Shown here: piece after piece, positions 15,865 through 24,430 of the stretch | Position numbering within the stretch: position 1 is the first letter of the stretch | How the letters are laid out: each line of letters opens with the position of its first letter | Source of the DNA: Bacteroidales bacterium | Lineage (GTDB): Bacteria; Bacteroidota; Bacteroidia; Bacteroidales; F082 | Reading direction: 5' to 3' | NCBI GenBank assembly: GCA_030683155.1 | Contig: JAUXMV010000025.1 | Location: 20,099-84,098 of the forward strand | Length of the DNA: 64,000 nt | Made by a program: the position numbers and the translations under genes | The notes under the pieces: generated by a model | What the model saw: the letters and a program-made list of their open reading frames with translations, nothing else | What the model was told of the DNA's origin: nothing | The model's database searches: none

Positions 15865-18800
15865 ATGAGAAGTATTTTGTACTTAGTTACATTGTTTGCA
15901 TTGTTGTCATTTGATGTCAATGCGCAAAAAGCGATTACAGGTACTGTCACTGCAGCAGCAGATGGTAGTACAATCCCTGGTGTTACGATATTGGTGAAGG
16001 GAACTTCAACTGGTACGGTAACAGGAATCGATGGCGAATATCAGCTGACAACGCCTGCTGGTGCTGATGTTCTGGTATTTTCTTTCGTGGGTTTAAAAAC
16101 TCAGGAAATCTTGATTGGCAATCGAACAGTCATCAATGTTGTTATGGAATCTGAAGCAATCGGTATGGATGAGGTTATTGTTATTGGTTATGCCAATGAA
16201 CGTAAGCAGGACCTTTCAGTCGCTGTTTCATCGATGAAGATTGACGATTCTTATAAAGGTCGTCCGATGAATATTGGAACTTTGCTTCAAGGCGAAATGA
16301 CCGGTGTCAAAGTGACACAAACCGGCGACCCAAGAGGAGGAGCTGATATCAGTATCCGCGGAAAAGGAAACAGAGGCGGTGATGGTGTACTCTATGTTGT
16401 GGATGGAGTGCCGGATGCACCATTTAATGTTGCTGATATTGAGTCAATATCTGTACTGAAAGATGCTGCTTCTGCTGCAATTTACGGAGCTTATGCCGGT
16501 TCTGGCGGTGTTATTATCATCACAACCAAAAAAGCAAAAGCTGGTGAAATGAAAGTGAGTGCCAATGTATGGAATGGCGTTCAACAAGCCTGGCGCACTC
16601 CTGAAGTATTAACTGCTGAGCAATTCAATAAAGTTTGGAAGGATGCCTCAGAACTTGCTAATCGCCCATTACCTGCAGTTTACGATCCTATTCGTTTCCC
16701 TTATGGAAATGTTACACGCACTGATTGGGTGGATGCAATCTTCCGTCCTGGCTTTATGCAACACTATGATGTTTCAGTTAGTGGAGGCACTGAAAATTTA
16801 AAATCTTTTGCTTCTATCAGTTATGATGACACGCAAGGTACTTTGATAAATACATTTGACAAGCGATTAACTGCAAGGTTAAATGTCGAAATGAAAGTAA
16901 ATAAATGGACTACTTTAAGTCAAAGCCTCCTATATCATCACAACAATGGTCAGAGCAATATTGGTGACGGCCACACTGGCGCTGTTTTTGCTGCCATGGC
17001 TTATCCAAGATATGCTTCAGTTTTTGAATATGATGCCGCAGGAAACAAATTACCTGGTGGTACTGTTCCACGTTGGGCTTTAGCTGAAGGTTTCAGTGTT
17101 GAGGCTGACTTATTTAATCCAGTTACACAATTGGAAAACACAGTGCAAAACAATCCTTATAACAGAGTTTTTTCGGTTACTTCACTTGAAATAAAACCAA
17201 TTACAGGATTAAGTTTTAAATCTGATTTTGCCTATGACTTAGGTGTTGGCCGCAACGAAAGTTTCACAAAACGTTTTACTGCTCCTGGCCGTACAGTTGA
17301 TATGAACTACCGAACTCTTTCAAACAGTTTGAGCAACAGATGGAACTGGGAAAACATTGTAACCTACTCACACATTTTCAGTGAAAAGCATTATGTGTCT
17401 GTTTTAGGTGGTTTTACAATGAACTACAACACCGAAAGGTATAATAGTACCAGCACACGTAATTATGATTTTGAATATCCTAACTATACAATTTTCCCAA
17501 ATGCCGGAGACTGGGCATCATCAAAACCAAGTGAAAGCATTTGGGAAGAATCTTCAGTTTCTGCCTTGGCAAGAGCATCTTATTCGTATGACGACAGATA
17601 CTTCTTCAATGCAAGCGTTCGTCGTGATGCCTCTTCAAAACTAAGTCCGGAAAATAACTCTGATGTATTCCCGGCATTTTCTGCAGCATGGAAAATTACA
17701 TCAGAAGAGTTTATGCCTGAGATTGATGCACTAAGTTTCTTAAAAGTTAGAGCTAGCTGGGGTCAGGTTGGTAACATTCGTTCGGTTCGTAGATTTATCT
17801 ATGCCCCACCTTTCAGTCTGGGAGATTATGGAGTATATCTTGGGCCTGATATGAGTTCACAGGTTTTTGGTATCTACCAAAGTACTATACCTAATCCTGA
17901 TTTGAAATGGGAGCGTACAGAGCAATCAAACCTTGGTATTGACCTTGGTTTGTGGGACAATGCATTCACATTTACTTTTGATGTGTTTAAGAAATTGACC
18001 AAAGACCTTATCGAAACTTCACCTATTCCTTCCGTAGCTGGGGTTACTTCACCTCCGGAAATTAACATCGGAGAAGTAGAAAACAAAGGTTGGGAAGTTT
18101 CTGCAGGATATAACAAAAAAGTTGGCGATGTAACCTTAAATATACGTGCCAACTTAAGCTCGGTAAAGAACAATGTTTTGAATATTGGCGCTCGTGATTT
18201 CATTTCTCATGGAAATGGTGTGAATTCAATGAACCCGCTACAATCAACCGTTGGTGAATCCTGGTATTCTTATTACCTGATCGAAGCTCAGGGTCTTTTC
18301 CAGTCTCAGGACGAAATTGATGCCTATACCTTCACCAATCCAACAACCGGACAAGTGGTCAAAATTCAGCCAAATGCAAAACCTGGTGATATTAAATACG
18401 GTGATGCCAACAATGATGGTATTATCAATGATGGTGACAGAATTTACATGGGAGCATATGATTTTCCTGATCTTGCTTATGGCCTTAATTTGGGAGCCAG
18501 CTGGAAGAATTTCTCTTTGAATATGTTCTGGCAGGGAATTTCAGGCGTGAAAATATTTAATGGTGTAAAAGCTATGTCATCAGCAGGTTTGAAAGGCTGG
18601 AACATGACTACGGAAATTCTTGATTCATGGGAATATGACCCAAATTCAGGTATTCCACGTTTGTCATTTATCAACGACCCGAATGGCAATTATTCAAAAG
18701 TTTCGTCCTATTTCCTTGAAGATGGCGATTACATTCGCTTGAAAAATCTGAACCTAAGCTATTCCTTACCACAAACACTGGCCTATCGCCTTGGATTAGG

Positions 18801-18957
18801 TACAGGCAGCAATATCAGAGTATATGTGAATGGTGAAAACCTCCTGACTTTTACGAAGTACTCTGCCTTCGATCCTGAAGTTGGCAATCTTGGTTTAGAT
18901 GCAGGCAGATTCCCAATTTCCCGTATTTATAGTGTAGGTCTAAATGTTTCATTCTAA
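15865..18957 (+). CDS. SusC/RagA-family TonB-linked outer-membrane transporter
   Basis: A 1030-aa outer-membrane importer that carries oligosaccharides into the periplasm with energy from TonB. Signal peptide at residues 1-20, then a carboxypeptidase-regulatory-like domain (ITGTVT to about residue 95), a TonB-box-like stretch near DEVIVIGY, the plug (GVKVTQTG, VLYVVDGVPD, VLKDAASAAIYG, GVIIITTKK) and a 22-strand barrel ending VGLNVSF with terminal Phe. Length and order are those of the family. It is the first gene of the susC-susD-lipoprotein operon driven by the promoter at 15560-15591; susD begins 13 bases after its stop. Confidence 0.96.
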   Translation: MRSILYLVTLFALLSFDVNAQKAITGTVTAAADGSTIPGVTILVKGTSTGTVTGIDGEYQLTTPAGADVLVFSFVGLKTQEILIGNRTVINVVMESEAIGMDEVIVIGYANERKQDLSVAVSSMKIDDSYKGRPMNIGTLLQGEMTGVKVTQTGDPRGGADISIRGKGNRGGDGVLYVVDGVPDAPFNVADIESISVLKDAASAAIYGAYAGSGGVIIITTKKAKAGEMKVSANVWNGVQQAWRTPEVLTAEQFNKVWKDASELANRPLPAVYDPIRFPYGNVTRTDWVDAIFRPGFMQHYDVSVSGGTENLKSFASISYDDTQGTLINTFDKRLTARLNVEMKVNKWTTLSQSLLYHHNNGQSNIGDGHTGAVFAAMAYPRYASVFEYDAAGNKLPGGTVPRWALAEGFSVEADLFNPVTQLENTVQNNPYNRVFSVTSLEIKPITGLSFKSDFAYDLGVGRNESFTKRFTAPGRTVDMNYRTLSNSLSNRWNWENIVTYSHIFSEKHYVSVLGGFTMNYNTERYNSTSTRNYDFEYPNYTIFPNAGDWASSKPSESIWEESSVSALARASYSYDDRYFFNASVRRDASSKLSPENNSDVFPAFSAAWKITSEEFMPEIDALSFLKVRASWGQVGNIRSVRRFIYAPPFSLGDYGVYLGPDMSSQVFGIYQSTIPNPDLKWERTEQSNLGIDLGLWDNAFTFTFDVFKKLTKDLIETSPIPSVAGVTSPPEINIGEVENKGWEVSAGYNKKVGDVTLNIRANLSSVKNNVLNIGARDFISHGNGVNSMNPLQSTVGESWYSYYLIEAQGLFQSQDEIDAYTFTNPTTGQVVKIQPNAKPGDIKYGDANNDGIINDGDRIYMGAYDFPDLAYGLNLGASWKNFSLNMFWQGISGVKIFNGVKAMSSAGLKGWNMTTEILDSWEYDPNSGIPRLSFINDPNGNYSKVSSYFLEDGDYIRLKNLNLSYSLPQTLAYRLGLGTGSNIRVYVNGENLLTFTKYSAFDPEVGNLGLDAGRFPISRIYSVGLNVSF

Positions 18958-18970
18958 AAAAGTAAATAAA

Positions 18971-20542
18971 ATGAAAAAGATAACAATAATATTATTTGCT
19001 GTTCTTATTACGTTCAATTTCAGCGCTTGTAAGAAGTTTTTGGAGTTTGAACCCTATGGTCAGCCAAGTAATTTGGGTGCCCTGACCGACGCTCAGGCCA
19101 TGCAAACAATCTATGCACTGTACGAGTGGCAATATCGCGAAGGTACAACCGGACGTGGTTTAATGTGGTATGAAAATGCAAGTGACGACTTCGTTACAGG
19201 CCGCTCGCAGGCTGAAGCTGCCAACATTGCCAACTTCATTGACAATGGATCAAATACACGCGATGTGCGCGACAATTGGCCACAGATGTATCGCACGATC
19301 AATTATGCCAATCAGATTCTGAAACAAGTTCCGGCCTCTCAAAATTTGTCGGAAGGTGTTAAAAACATGGTTTTGGGAAATGCATATTTCTGGCGCGGGT
19401 TTGCTTATCTATGGCTTGCACCGTGGTATGGCGACAACGGCCCGAATGGTGGTATTCCAATTGTTGATGAAAACACCGCAATCGAAGATATCGATGTTCC
19501 AAGACCTTCATCTATTTTGGCTAACTATGATATGATCATTTCAGATATGGAAAAAGCAGCTGAGTTGCTTCCATATTTTCAGGATCTACCTTCTGCTCAA
19601 TGGGGCTTAACACATAAAACAGCCGCATGGGGTCATGCCGCACGCGCTGCACTTTATGCCGCCCAATATGACAATTCATATTATGCAAAAGTTATTCAAT
19701 TCACAGATCTCGTTATCAATTCAGGCCGTCATGCCTTGGTGCCAAACTATGCCGATGTATTTGAAATTGAAAATAACTGGAGCTCTGAGTATATGTACAG
19801 CGTTACCAGCAATGAAGTTGATGGCAGCAAATGGCCGGGTATTTCTTTCCAAAATGGTGGTTTTGGTTATTACAATACCTGGGGATATTTCCAGCCAACT
19901 TTGGAATTGTACAATGCTTTTGAAGCAGGTGATACCCGCAGAAAGAAAACTATAATAGCTCCAGGCGACACGGTTTCTTTCATTGGAAACCAAATAATCT
20001 GGCAGGTTAATCCAAGTGCAACGTCAAGTCCAACCGGATTTACTCTGGGCAAATGGCTTGCTCCTTTCAGAGATGCTGATTGCATTGGTACAACAGTCAA
20101 TCCAAATGGTAATAATATGACCACCCGCTTGAATATTTCATTGATGCGTTATGCTGAAGTTTTATTAATGAAAGCTGAAGCATTGATCTGGACTGGCCAG
20201 AATGGTGATCAGTATATCAATATGGTTCGCCAGCGTGCTGGTTTGGCTCCCAAAAGCAATGCCACCCAAGCCGATCTGAAAAGAGAACGCCGTGTTGAGT
20301 TTGCCATGGAATGGGGCGTATGGCGCCACCTCGACCTTGTAAGATGGGGCGATGCTCAGGCTACTTATGCTCAACCAAAACGCGGATACAAAGTGAATTT
20401 GTCAGGCAACGATATCGCTTCACTGGAAGTGATCGAAGTGTGGCCAGCCCGCAACTTTAATCCTTCTGTACATCATGTATTCCCAATTCCGACCAGAGAA
20501 ATTGCTACAAGCAAAAACCTTAAGCAAAATCTTGGATACTAA
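18971..20542 (+). CDS. SusD/RagB-family glycan-binding lipoprotein
   Basis: A 523-aa outer-membrane lipoprotein that acts as the lid and substrate-binding partner of SusC. I chose the ATG at 18971 because it gives the signal peptide MKKITIILFAV with lipobox FSAC (Cys about residue 19); a longer frame beginning at 18944 overlaps susC. Family features are the N-terminal CKKFLEFEP, TPR-like helices with FWRGFAYLWLAPWYG, and the C-terminal YAEVLLMKAEAL and RRVEFAMEWGVWRHLDLVRWGDA segments. It is 48 bases ahead of the LamG lipoprotein gene. Confidence 0.95.
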   Translation: MKKITIILFAVLITFNFSACKKFLEFEPYGQPSNLGALTDAQAMQTIYALYEWQYREGTTGRGLMWYENASDDFVTGRSQAEAANIANFIDNGSNTRDVRDNWPQMYRTINYANQILKQVPASQNLSEGVKNMVLGNAYFWRGFAYLWLAPWYGDNGPNGGIPIVDENTAIEDIDVPRPSSILANYDMIISDMEKAAELLPYFQDLPSAQWGLTHKTAAWGHAARAALYAAQYDNSYYAKVIQFTDLVINSGRHALVPNYADVFEIENNWSSEYMYSVTSNEVDGSKWPGISFQNGGFGYYNTWGYFQPTLELYNAFEAGDTRRKKTIIAPGDTVSFIGNQIIWQVNPSATSSPTGFTLGKWLAPFRDADCIGTTVNPNGNNMTTRLNISLMRYAEVLLMKAEALIWTGQNGDQYINMVRQRAGLAPKSNATQADLKRERRVEFAMEWGVWRHLDLVRWGDAQATYAQPKRGYKVNLSGNDIASLEVIEVWPARNFNPSVHHVFPIPTREIATSKNLKQNLGY

Positions 20543-20591
20543 TTTTGAGCAGCATCGATGTTTTTGAAATTATCATTAAAAAAATAAAATT

Positions 20592-21680
20592 ATGACAATG
20601 AAAAATAGTTTAATCATCATACTCGCGGGATTGTTATTCTTCACAGTTGGTTGCGACAGATCAGAATATGATCTTCCTGATCCTGATGGCAGATTGAACA
20701 GCCTGAAAGTTGAATTCAAACATGTTAGTCCCAGAACAGGTGAAACTGTTATTAATGGTTTCAGTGATAAATATCGCGCCAATGAAACGGTTAACATTGA
20801 AATCACTACAAATTACGCCATAGACCGCATCGAAATTGCCAATGGTCAAACTTTAACGGCAATAACTACTATGCAGTTAAATGGTGCAACAACGGCAACT
20901 TATTCAGTTCCTGTAAGTTCTCTTAATGTTCCTTTCGGACAAAGAGTGCCATTGCTTTTCCACCTCTTTTTTGCTGATCAGGGAAAAGAAGGCTTCGATT
21001 TCCCATCAATTAAATCATATGCATTTAATGTTGTGGATGATATTCCTTCGGTGGTCAACTTCAAAAGAGCTGATGGAAGCAATGTTGAATTAGCAGCCAT
21101 TGACAACAACATCGTTGGATATGCAAATGACCCTGTTCGTGGTGTGTTTGTAACTACCAAACCTGGTGTAAATTCCTATCTTGAAGTGAATAATTCTTTG
21201 CTGAATTTTGGAATAAATAGTTTTTCAGTAAGCTTCTGGATTCAATCGGAACATGACACAAGTGACCCTGCAATTATGGGTACCATGGATTGGAACAGCT
21301 CAAATAATCCAGGTTGGGTTCTTGCATGGTTGAATGGTAGAATCAGGGCCGTCGCCGGTGATGGTGCAGGCACAAAGGTCGACTTCAGAACAGACGCGGC
21401 TTTTTCTGTACTTGGGCCAGACTGGAAATTTGTTACTGTCGTATTCAACAGGACAGGCAATGCTGTAATTTATATCGATGCTGTTTCACGTGCTTCTGCA
21501 GCAATGGTTGGTGTTGATATCAACAATGGCGTTTCAGTTAAAATAAATCAGGACGGAACGGGAACTTATGGCGATAAACTTGGAGCAAAATATGCTTCAA
21601 TTAATTTCTATAATTACGCTTTATCTGATGCACAGGTAGCGCAGATTTATAACAGCTCTAAAGTTGTTAATGGTTTCTGA
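20592..21680 (+). CDS. LamG-like surface glycan-binding lipoprotein
   Basis: A 362-aa lipoprotein in the SusE/SusF position. Lipobox TVGC (Cys about residue 21-22; starting at the internal ATG 20598 would shorten it by two residues). Residues about 25-150 form an Ig-like/unknown region, and residues about 170-360 a concanavalin-like LamG/jelly-roll domain (NSFSVSFWIQSE, DWKFVTVVFNRTG, AVIYIDAVSRA, ASINFYNYALSDAQVAQIY). Such proteins hold the glycan at the cell surface for SusCD. It ends the first operon and is followed by a hairpin at 21717-21744. Confidence 0.85.
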   Translation: MTMKNSLIIILAGLLFFTVGCDRSEYDLPDPDGRLNSLKVEFKHVSPRTGETVINGFSDKYRANETVNIEITTNYAIDRIEIANGQTLTAITTMQLNGATTATYSVPVSSLNVPFGQRVPLLFHLFFADQGKEGFDFPSIKSYAFNVVDDIPSVVNFKRADGSNVELAAIDNNIVGYANDPVRGVFVTTKPGVNSYLEVNNSLLNFGINSFSVSFWIQSEHDTSDPAIMGTMDWNSSNNPGWVLAWLNGRIRAVAGDGAGTKVDFRTDAAFSVLGPDWKFVTVVFNRTGNAVIYIDAVSRASAAMVGVDINNGVSVKINQDGTGTYGDKLGAKYASINFYNYALSDAQVAQIYNSSKVVNGF

Positions 21681-21716
21681 GTTTAGTTAATGTTCATGTA
21701 AATTGGTTCTGAATAA

Positions 21717-21744
21717 TCTGAGGGATTAAAAACGATCCCTCAGA
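21717..21744 (+). terminator. Terminator-like hairpin after the surface lipoprotein gene
   Basis: Perfect 10-bp stem TCTGAGGGAT (21717-21726) / ATCCCTCAGA (21735-21744) with an 8-nt loop. The downstream sequence has only a short T run (GATTTTG), so termination may be partial and let some transcription continue into the enzyme genes. Confidence 0.6.
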
Positions 21745-21844
21745 ACTTCAGATTTTGATCGCTGAAATAACGCTTTTCAGCAAAACGAAAACGAAATTAT
21801 AATATAGCGTTTAGTAATACTGTTCTTTTGGTTAGTGAATGGTG

Positions 21845-21964
21845 GCCCGTACTGTCTGTTGCTTTTAATGTAATCGTTTACCTTTGTTTCGATTGAAGTA
21901 GCAGGGTGGATGAAGCTGGAATGAGAGGCTTCACTCCTGTATTCACACAGTACGGGCTTTTTTT
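21845..21964 (+). ncRNA. Candidate structured RNA ending in a U-tract (unassigned class)
   Basis: A perfect 11-bp closing helix GCCCGTACTGT (21845-21855) / ACAGTACGGGC (21947-21957) encloses two further helices. The first is CTGTTGCTT (21856-21864) with AAGTAGCAG (21896-21904), 9 pairs including two G-U, extended by TAATCG (21871-21876) / CGATTG (21890-21895). The second is TGAAGC (21911-21916) / GCTTCA (21928-21933). Seven Ts follow the closing helix at 21958-21964. The shape is a three-way junction with an intrinsic-terminator end, 17 bases before the next start codon. It matches no riboswitch class I can recall. It could be an intra-locus small RNA, a leader that attenuates the enzyme operon, or an elaborate terminator. 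Confidence 0.55.
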
Positions 21965-21981
21965 ACAAAAAGATTTTGACT

Positions 21982-22755
21982 ATGACAAAAATCACAGGTT
22001 TAATTCTGATTCTATGGCTAGCTTCAATTCCAATCATGGCACAGTCGTTCAGGCTGAAAGGACATTCGCATAACGATTATGAACAGTCAAATCCTTTTTT
22101 TACAGCCCATGCCAATAAAATGGGCTCCATCGAAACAGACATTTGGGCGGTAGATGGAGTTTTGTATGTTGCTCATGATTTGGAGAAAATCACTCCTGAA
22201 GCAACTTTTGAAAATTTATATCTTCAACCGATAATAGAAGAATTTAAAAAAAATGATGGCAGACCCTGGGCAGATTCAGACGATTTGATGATTCTTCTTG
22301 TGGATCTAAAATCGTCGTTTGACCCAACACTCGATATCTTAGTCAAAAAGCTCAGTAATCATAAAAATATTTTTGATCCCGGAACAAATCCCTTTGCTGT
22401 TAGAGTGGTTATGTCAGGCAACATGCCTCCACCTTCATTATTTCATAAATATCCTGAATGGATTTACTTTGATGGCCGTCTTGCTGAGACTTACTCCAAA
22501 AAACATCTGAAAAGAGTTTTTATGATCAGCAACAGCTATAAAAATTATGCACAATGGGATGGTAACGGACAAATTTCTGAAAGTGATTTAAAAGGAATTA
22601 TCTTCTTTGTTCAGGAAGTGCATGCAAAAGGAAAAATGGCTCGTTTATGGGGCGCTCCCGACCATCCTGGTGCCTGGAAAACATTTCTAAATGCCGGTCT
22701 TGATTACATAAACACTGATCAACCTGCTTTGTATCACGAAAAAATGTTCGAATAG
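21982..22755 (+). CDS. Exported GDPD/PI-PLC-superfamily phosphodiesterase-like protein
   Basis: A 257-aa exported protein (signal peptide to about residue 20, MAQS). The ATG at 21982 is preferred; a TTG two codons earlier is the only alternative. GHSHNDYEQ near the mature N-terminus, ETDIWAVDG and YVAHD reproduce the His, Glu/Asp and His positions of the TIM-barrel glycerophosphodiester phosphodiesterase/PI-PLC superfamily, AIM6-like branch. Such enzymes split phosphodiesters by attack of a neighbouring hydroxyl or water. As first gene of the enzyme operon that also breaks down inositol, it is a candidate for releasing inositol phosphate or glycan-inositol from a lipid or glycerol. Its exact bond is unknown. 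Confidence 0.78.
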   Translation: MTKITGLILILWLASIPIMAQSFRLKGHSHNDYEQSNPFFTAHANKMGSIETDIWAVDGVLYVAHDLEKITPEATFENLYLQPIIEEFKKNDGRPWADSDDLMILLVDLKSSFDPTLDILVKKLSNHKNIFDPGTNPFAVRVVMSGNMPPPSLFHKYPEWIYFDGRLAETYSKKHLKRVFMISNSYKNYAQWDGNGQISESDLKGIIFFVQEVHAKGKMARLWGAPDHPGAWKTFLNAGLDYINTDQPALYHEKMFE

Positions 22756-22777
22756 TTACCTATAAAAATATACCATT

Positions 22778-24421
22778 ATGAAATCGCGTAGGGATTTTCT
22801 AAAAAACTCCGCCTTGATAGCAATGGCTTCAGCATTGCCTGTCGGGACTAAAATTTTGGCTCAGGACACAGAAGTGCTTCAAACTTCAGCTACCCGTTCG
22901 GGAAACACAAACTACAAAAACACCTATATCAGAAATGTTTTTGTTTCAGAAAACGAGTTCAGAAACGCTGCCGCAATAATTACAAATTCACCAGGATTTG
23001 AAAAGGCAAAAGAAATTCTCCCCGTACCATTCTGGACCAACAACCAACGGGCAATTGACATGTACTGGAAAACCTGGGAAATTGCGTTTAGAAATATAAA
23101 AAACCCTGCTGAAAATACTGGTTTCATTAGCTCATACCTCGATACGGCCTACAACGGGAATATCTTTATGTGGGACTCAACGTTTATTACAATGTTTGCC
23201 CGCTATGGCTCAAGAGCTTACCCGTTTCAAAAAACATTGGATAACTTTTATGCAAAACAACATCCTGATGGATTTATCTGTCGCGAAATCTGGGGGGATT
23301 CCGGCGAAGATTGTTTCCATCGTTACGATCCGGTCAGCACTGGCCCGAATATCATCCCATGGAGTGAAATGGAATATTTTGAGCATTTTGCCGACTGGGA
23401 CAGAATTCATAAAATTTTTCCTGTTCTGAGCGGATATTACCAATGGCTCAAACTCAACAGGACTTGGAAAGACGGCTCCTATTGGTCGAGTGGCTGGGGA
23501 ACAGGAATGGACAACCAACCCCGGCTAAAAAGAGAATACAATCCCTTGTTTTCACATGGTCACATGACATGGCTCGACACCAATCTGCAACAGCTTTTTA
23601 TCGGAAAAATCCTTATCGATCTTGGCTTTTTTGTTGAAAGATGGCAGGAAATAGAAGATATAGAAGACGAACAGAAGCTGCTGAAAAAGTACATAAAGGA
23701 ACATATGTGGAACCCTGAAAAAGCATTTTTCTTCGACAGACAAGCAGATGGAAAGCAGGGCGATTTCATGGGTATCGGTGCATTTTGGGCTTTGTGGACT
23801 GATTTGCTGGATAAGAACGAAATGGACGCTTTTGTAGCGCACCTGAAAAATCCGGAAACATTTTTGCGCCATCACCCTGTTCCGTCAACTCCCGCAAATC
23901 ACGAAAAATATCAGGCCGAAGGAAGATACTGGCAGGGCGGAGTGTGGGCTCCAACAAATTTTATGATTTTATCAGGGCTGAAAAACAAGGGATATGATAA
24001 AATGGCCTTTGAACTGGGCATGAAGCACCATCAAAGGGTTGGCGAAGTATTTGACAAAACAGGCACATTCTGGGAATATTATGCTCCGGAAGCCAGTGAT
24101 CCCGGCTTGCTGGCCCGGCCCGATTTTGTGGGTTGGTCAGGATTGGTTCCAATTGCAGTGTTGATAGAAATCATTTTTGGTTTAAAAGCCAATGCCCTGA
24201 GAAAAACGATTCAATGGGATGTACAATTAACCGATGAGTTTGGCATTGAGCGCTTTCCAATAGGTGACGAAGGAATGCTGAGCCTGAAATGTGCTGCAAG
24301 AAGGTCAAAAGGCGAAAAGCCAAAAATCGAAATCACATCGAATACTGCTCTAAAACTATTGCTTAGCTGGGAAGGCGGAAAAGCTACGCATGATATTCTT
24401 CCCGGCAAAAACACCTTTTAA
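22778..24421 (+). CDS. GH63/GH37-like (alpha/alpha)6-barrel glycosidase with twin-arginine-type leader
   Basis: A 547-aa exported enzyme. The leader has SRRDFLK and a hydrophobic stretch ending ALPVG, consistent with Tat export. The catalytic domain has clan GH-G features: MWDSTF near residue 130, WGTGMDNQPR near residue 247 (candidate acid Asp) and FWEYYAPE near residue 430 (candidate base Glu), with YWQGGVWAPTN between, as in trehalases and GH63 glucosidase/mannosylglycerate hydrolase-like enzymes. The linkage it cleaves is not clear. Next to GH125 and GH92 an alpha-mannosidase or alpha-glucosidase activity on the same glycan is plausible. It is 22 bases after the phosphodiesterase gene and 9 before GH125. 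Confidence 0.8.
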   Translation: MKSRRDFLKNSALIAMASALPVGTKILAQDTEVLQTSATRSGNTNYKNTYIRNVFVSENEFRNAAAIITNSPGFEKAKEILPVPFWTNNQRAIDMYWKTWEIAFRNIKNPAENTGFISSYLDTAYNGNIFMWDSTFITMFARYGSRAYPFQKTLDNFYAKQHPDGFICREIWGDSGEDCFHRYDPVSTGPNIIPWSEMEYFEHFADWDRIHKIFPVLSGYYQWLKLNRTWKDGSYWSSGWGTGMDNQPRLKREYNPLFSHGHMTWLDTNLQQLFIGKILIDLGFFVERWQEIEDIEDEQKLLKKYIKEHMWNPEKAFFFDRQADGKQGDFMGIGAFWALWTDLLDKNEMDAFVAHLKNPETFLRHHPVPSTPANHEKYQAEGRYWQGGVWAPTNFMILSGLKNKGYDKMAFELGMKHHQRVGEVFDKTGTFWEYYAPEASDPGLLARPDFVGWSGLVPIAVLIEIIFGLKANALRKTIQWDVQLTDEFGIERFPIGDEGMLSLKCAARRSKGEKPKIEITSNTALKLLLSWEGGKATHDILPGKNTF

Positions 24422-24430
24422 ATTTATTCA

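Larger units (their letters stand above)
21681..21981. other. Intergenic region between susCD operon and enzyme operon
   Basis: 301 bases. It holds a terminator-like hairpin (21717-21744) and the candidate structured RNA (21845-21964); nothing else is coding. Confidence 0.7.
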
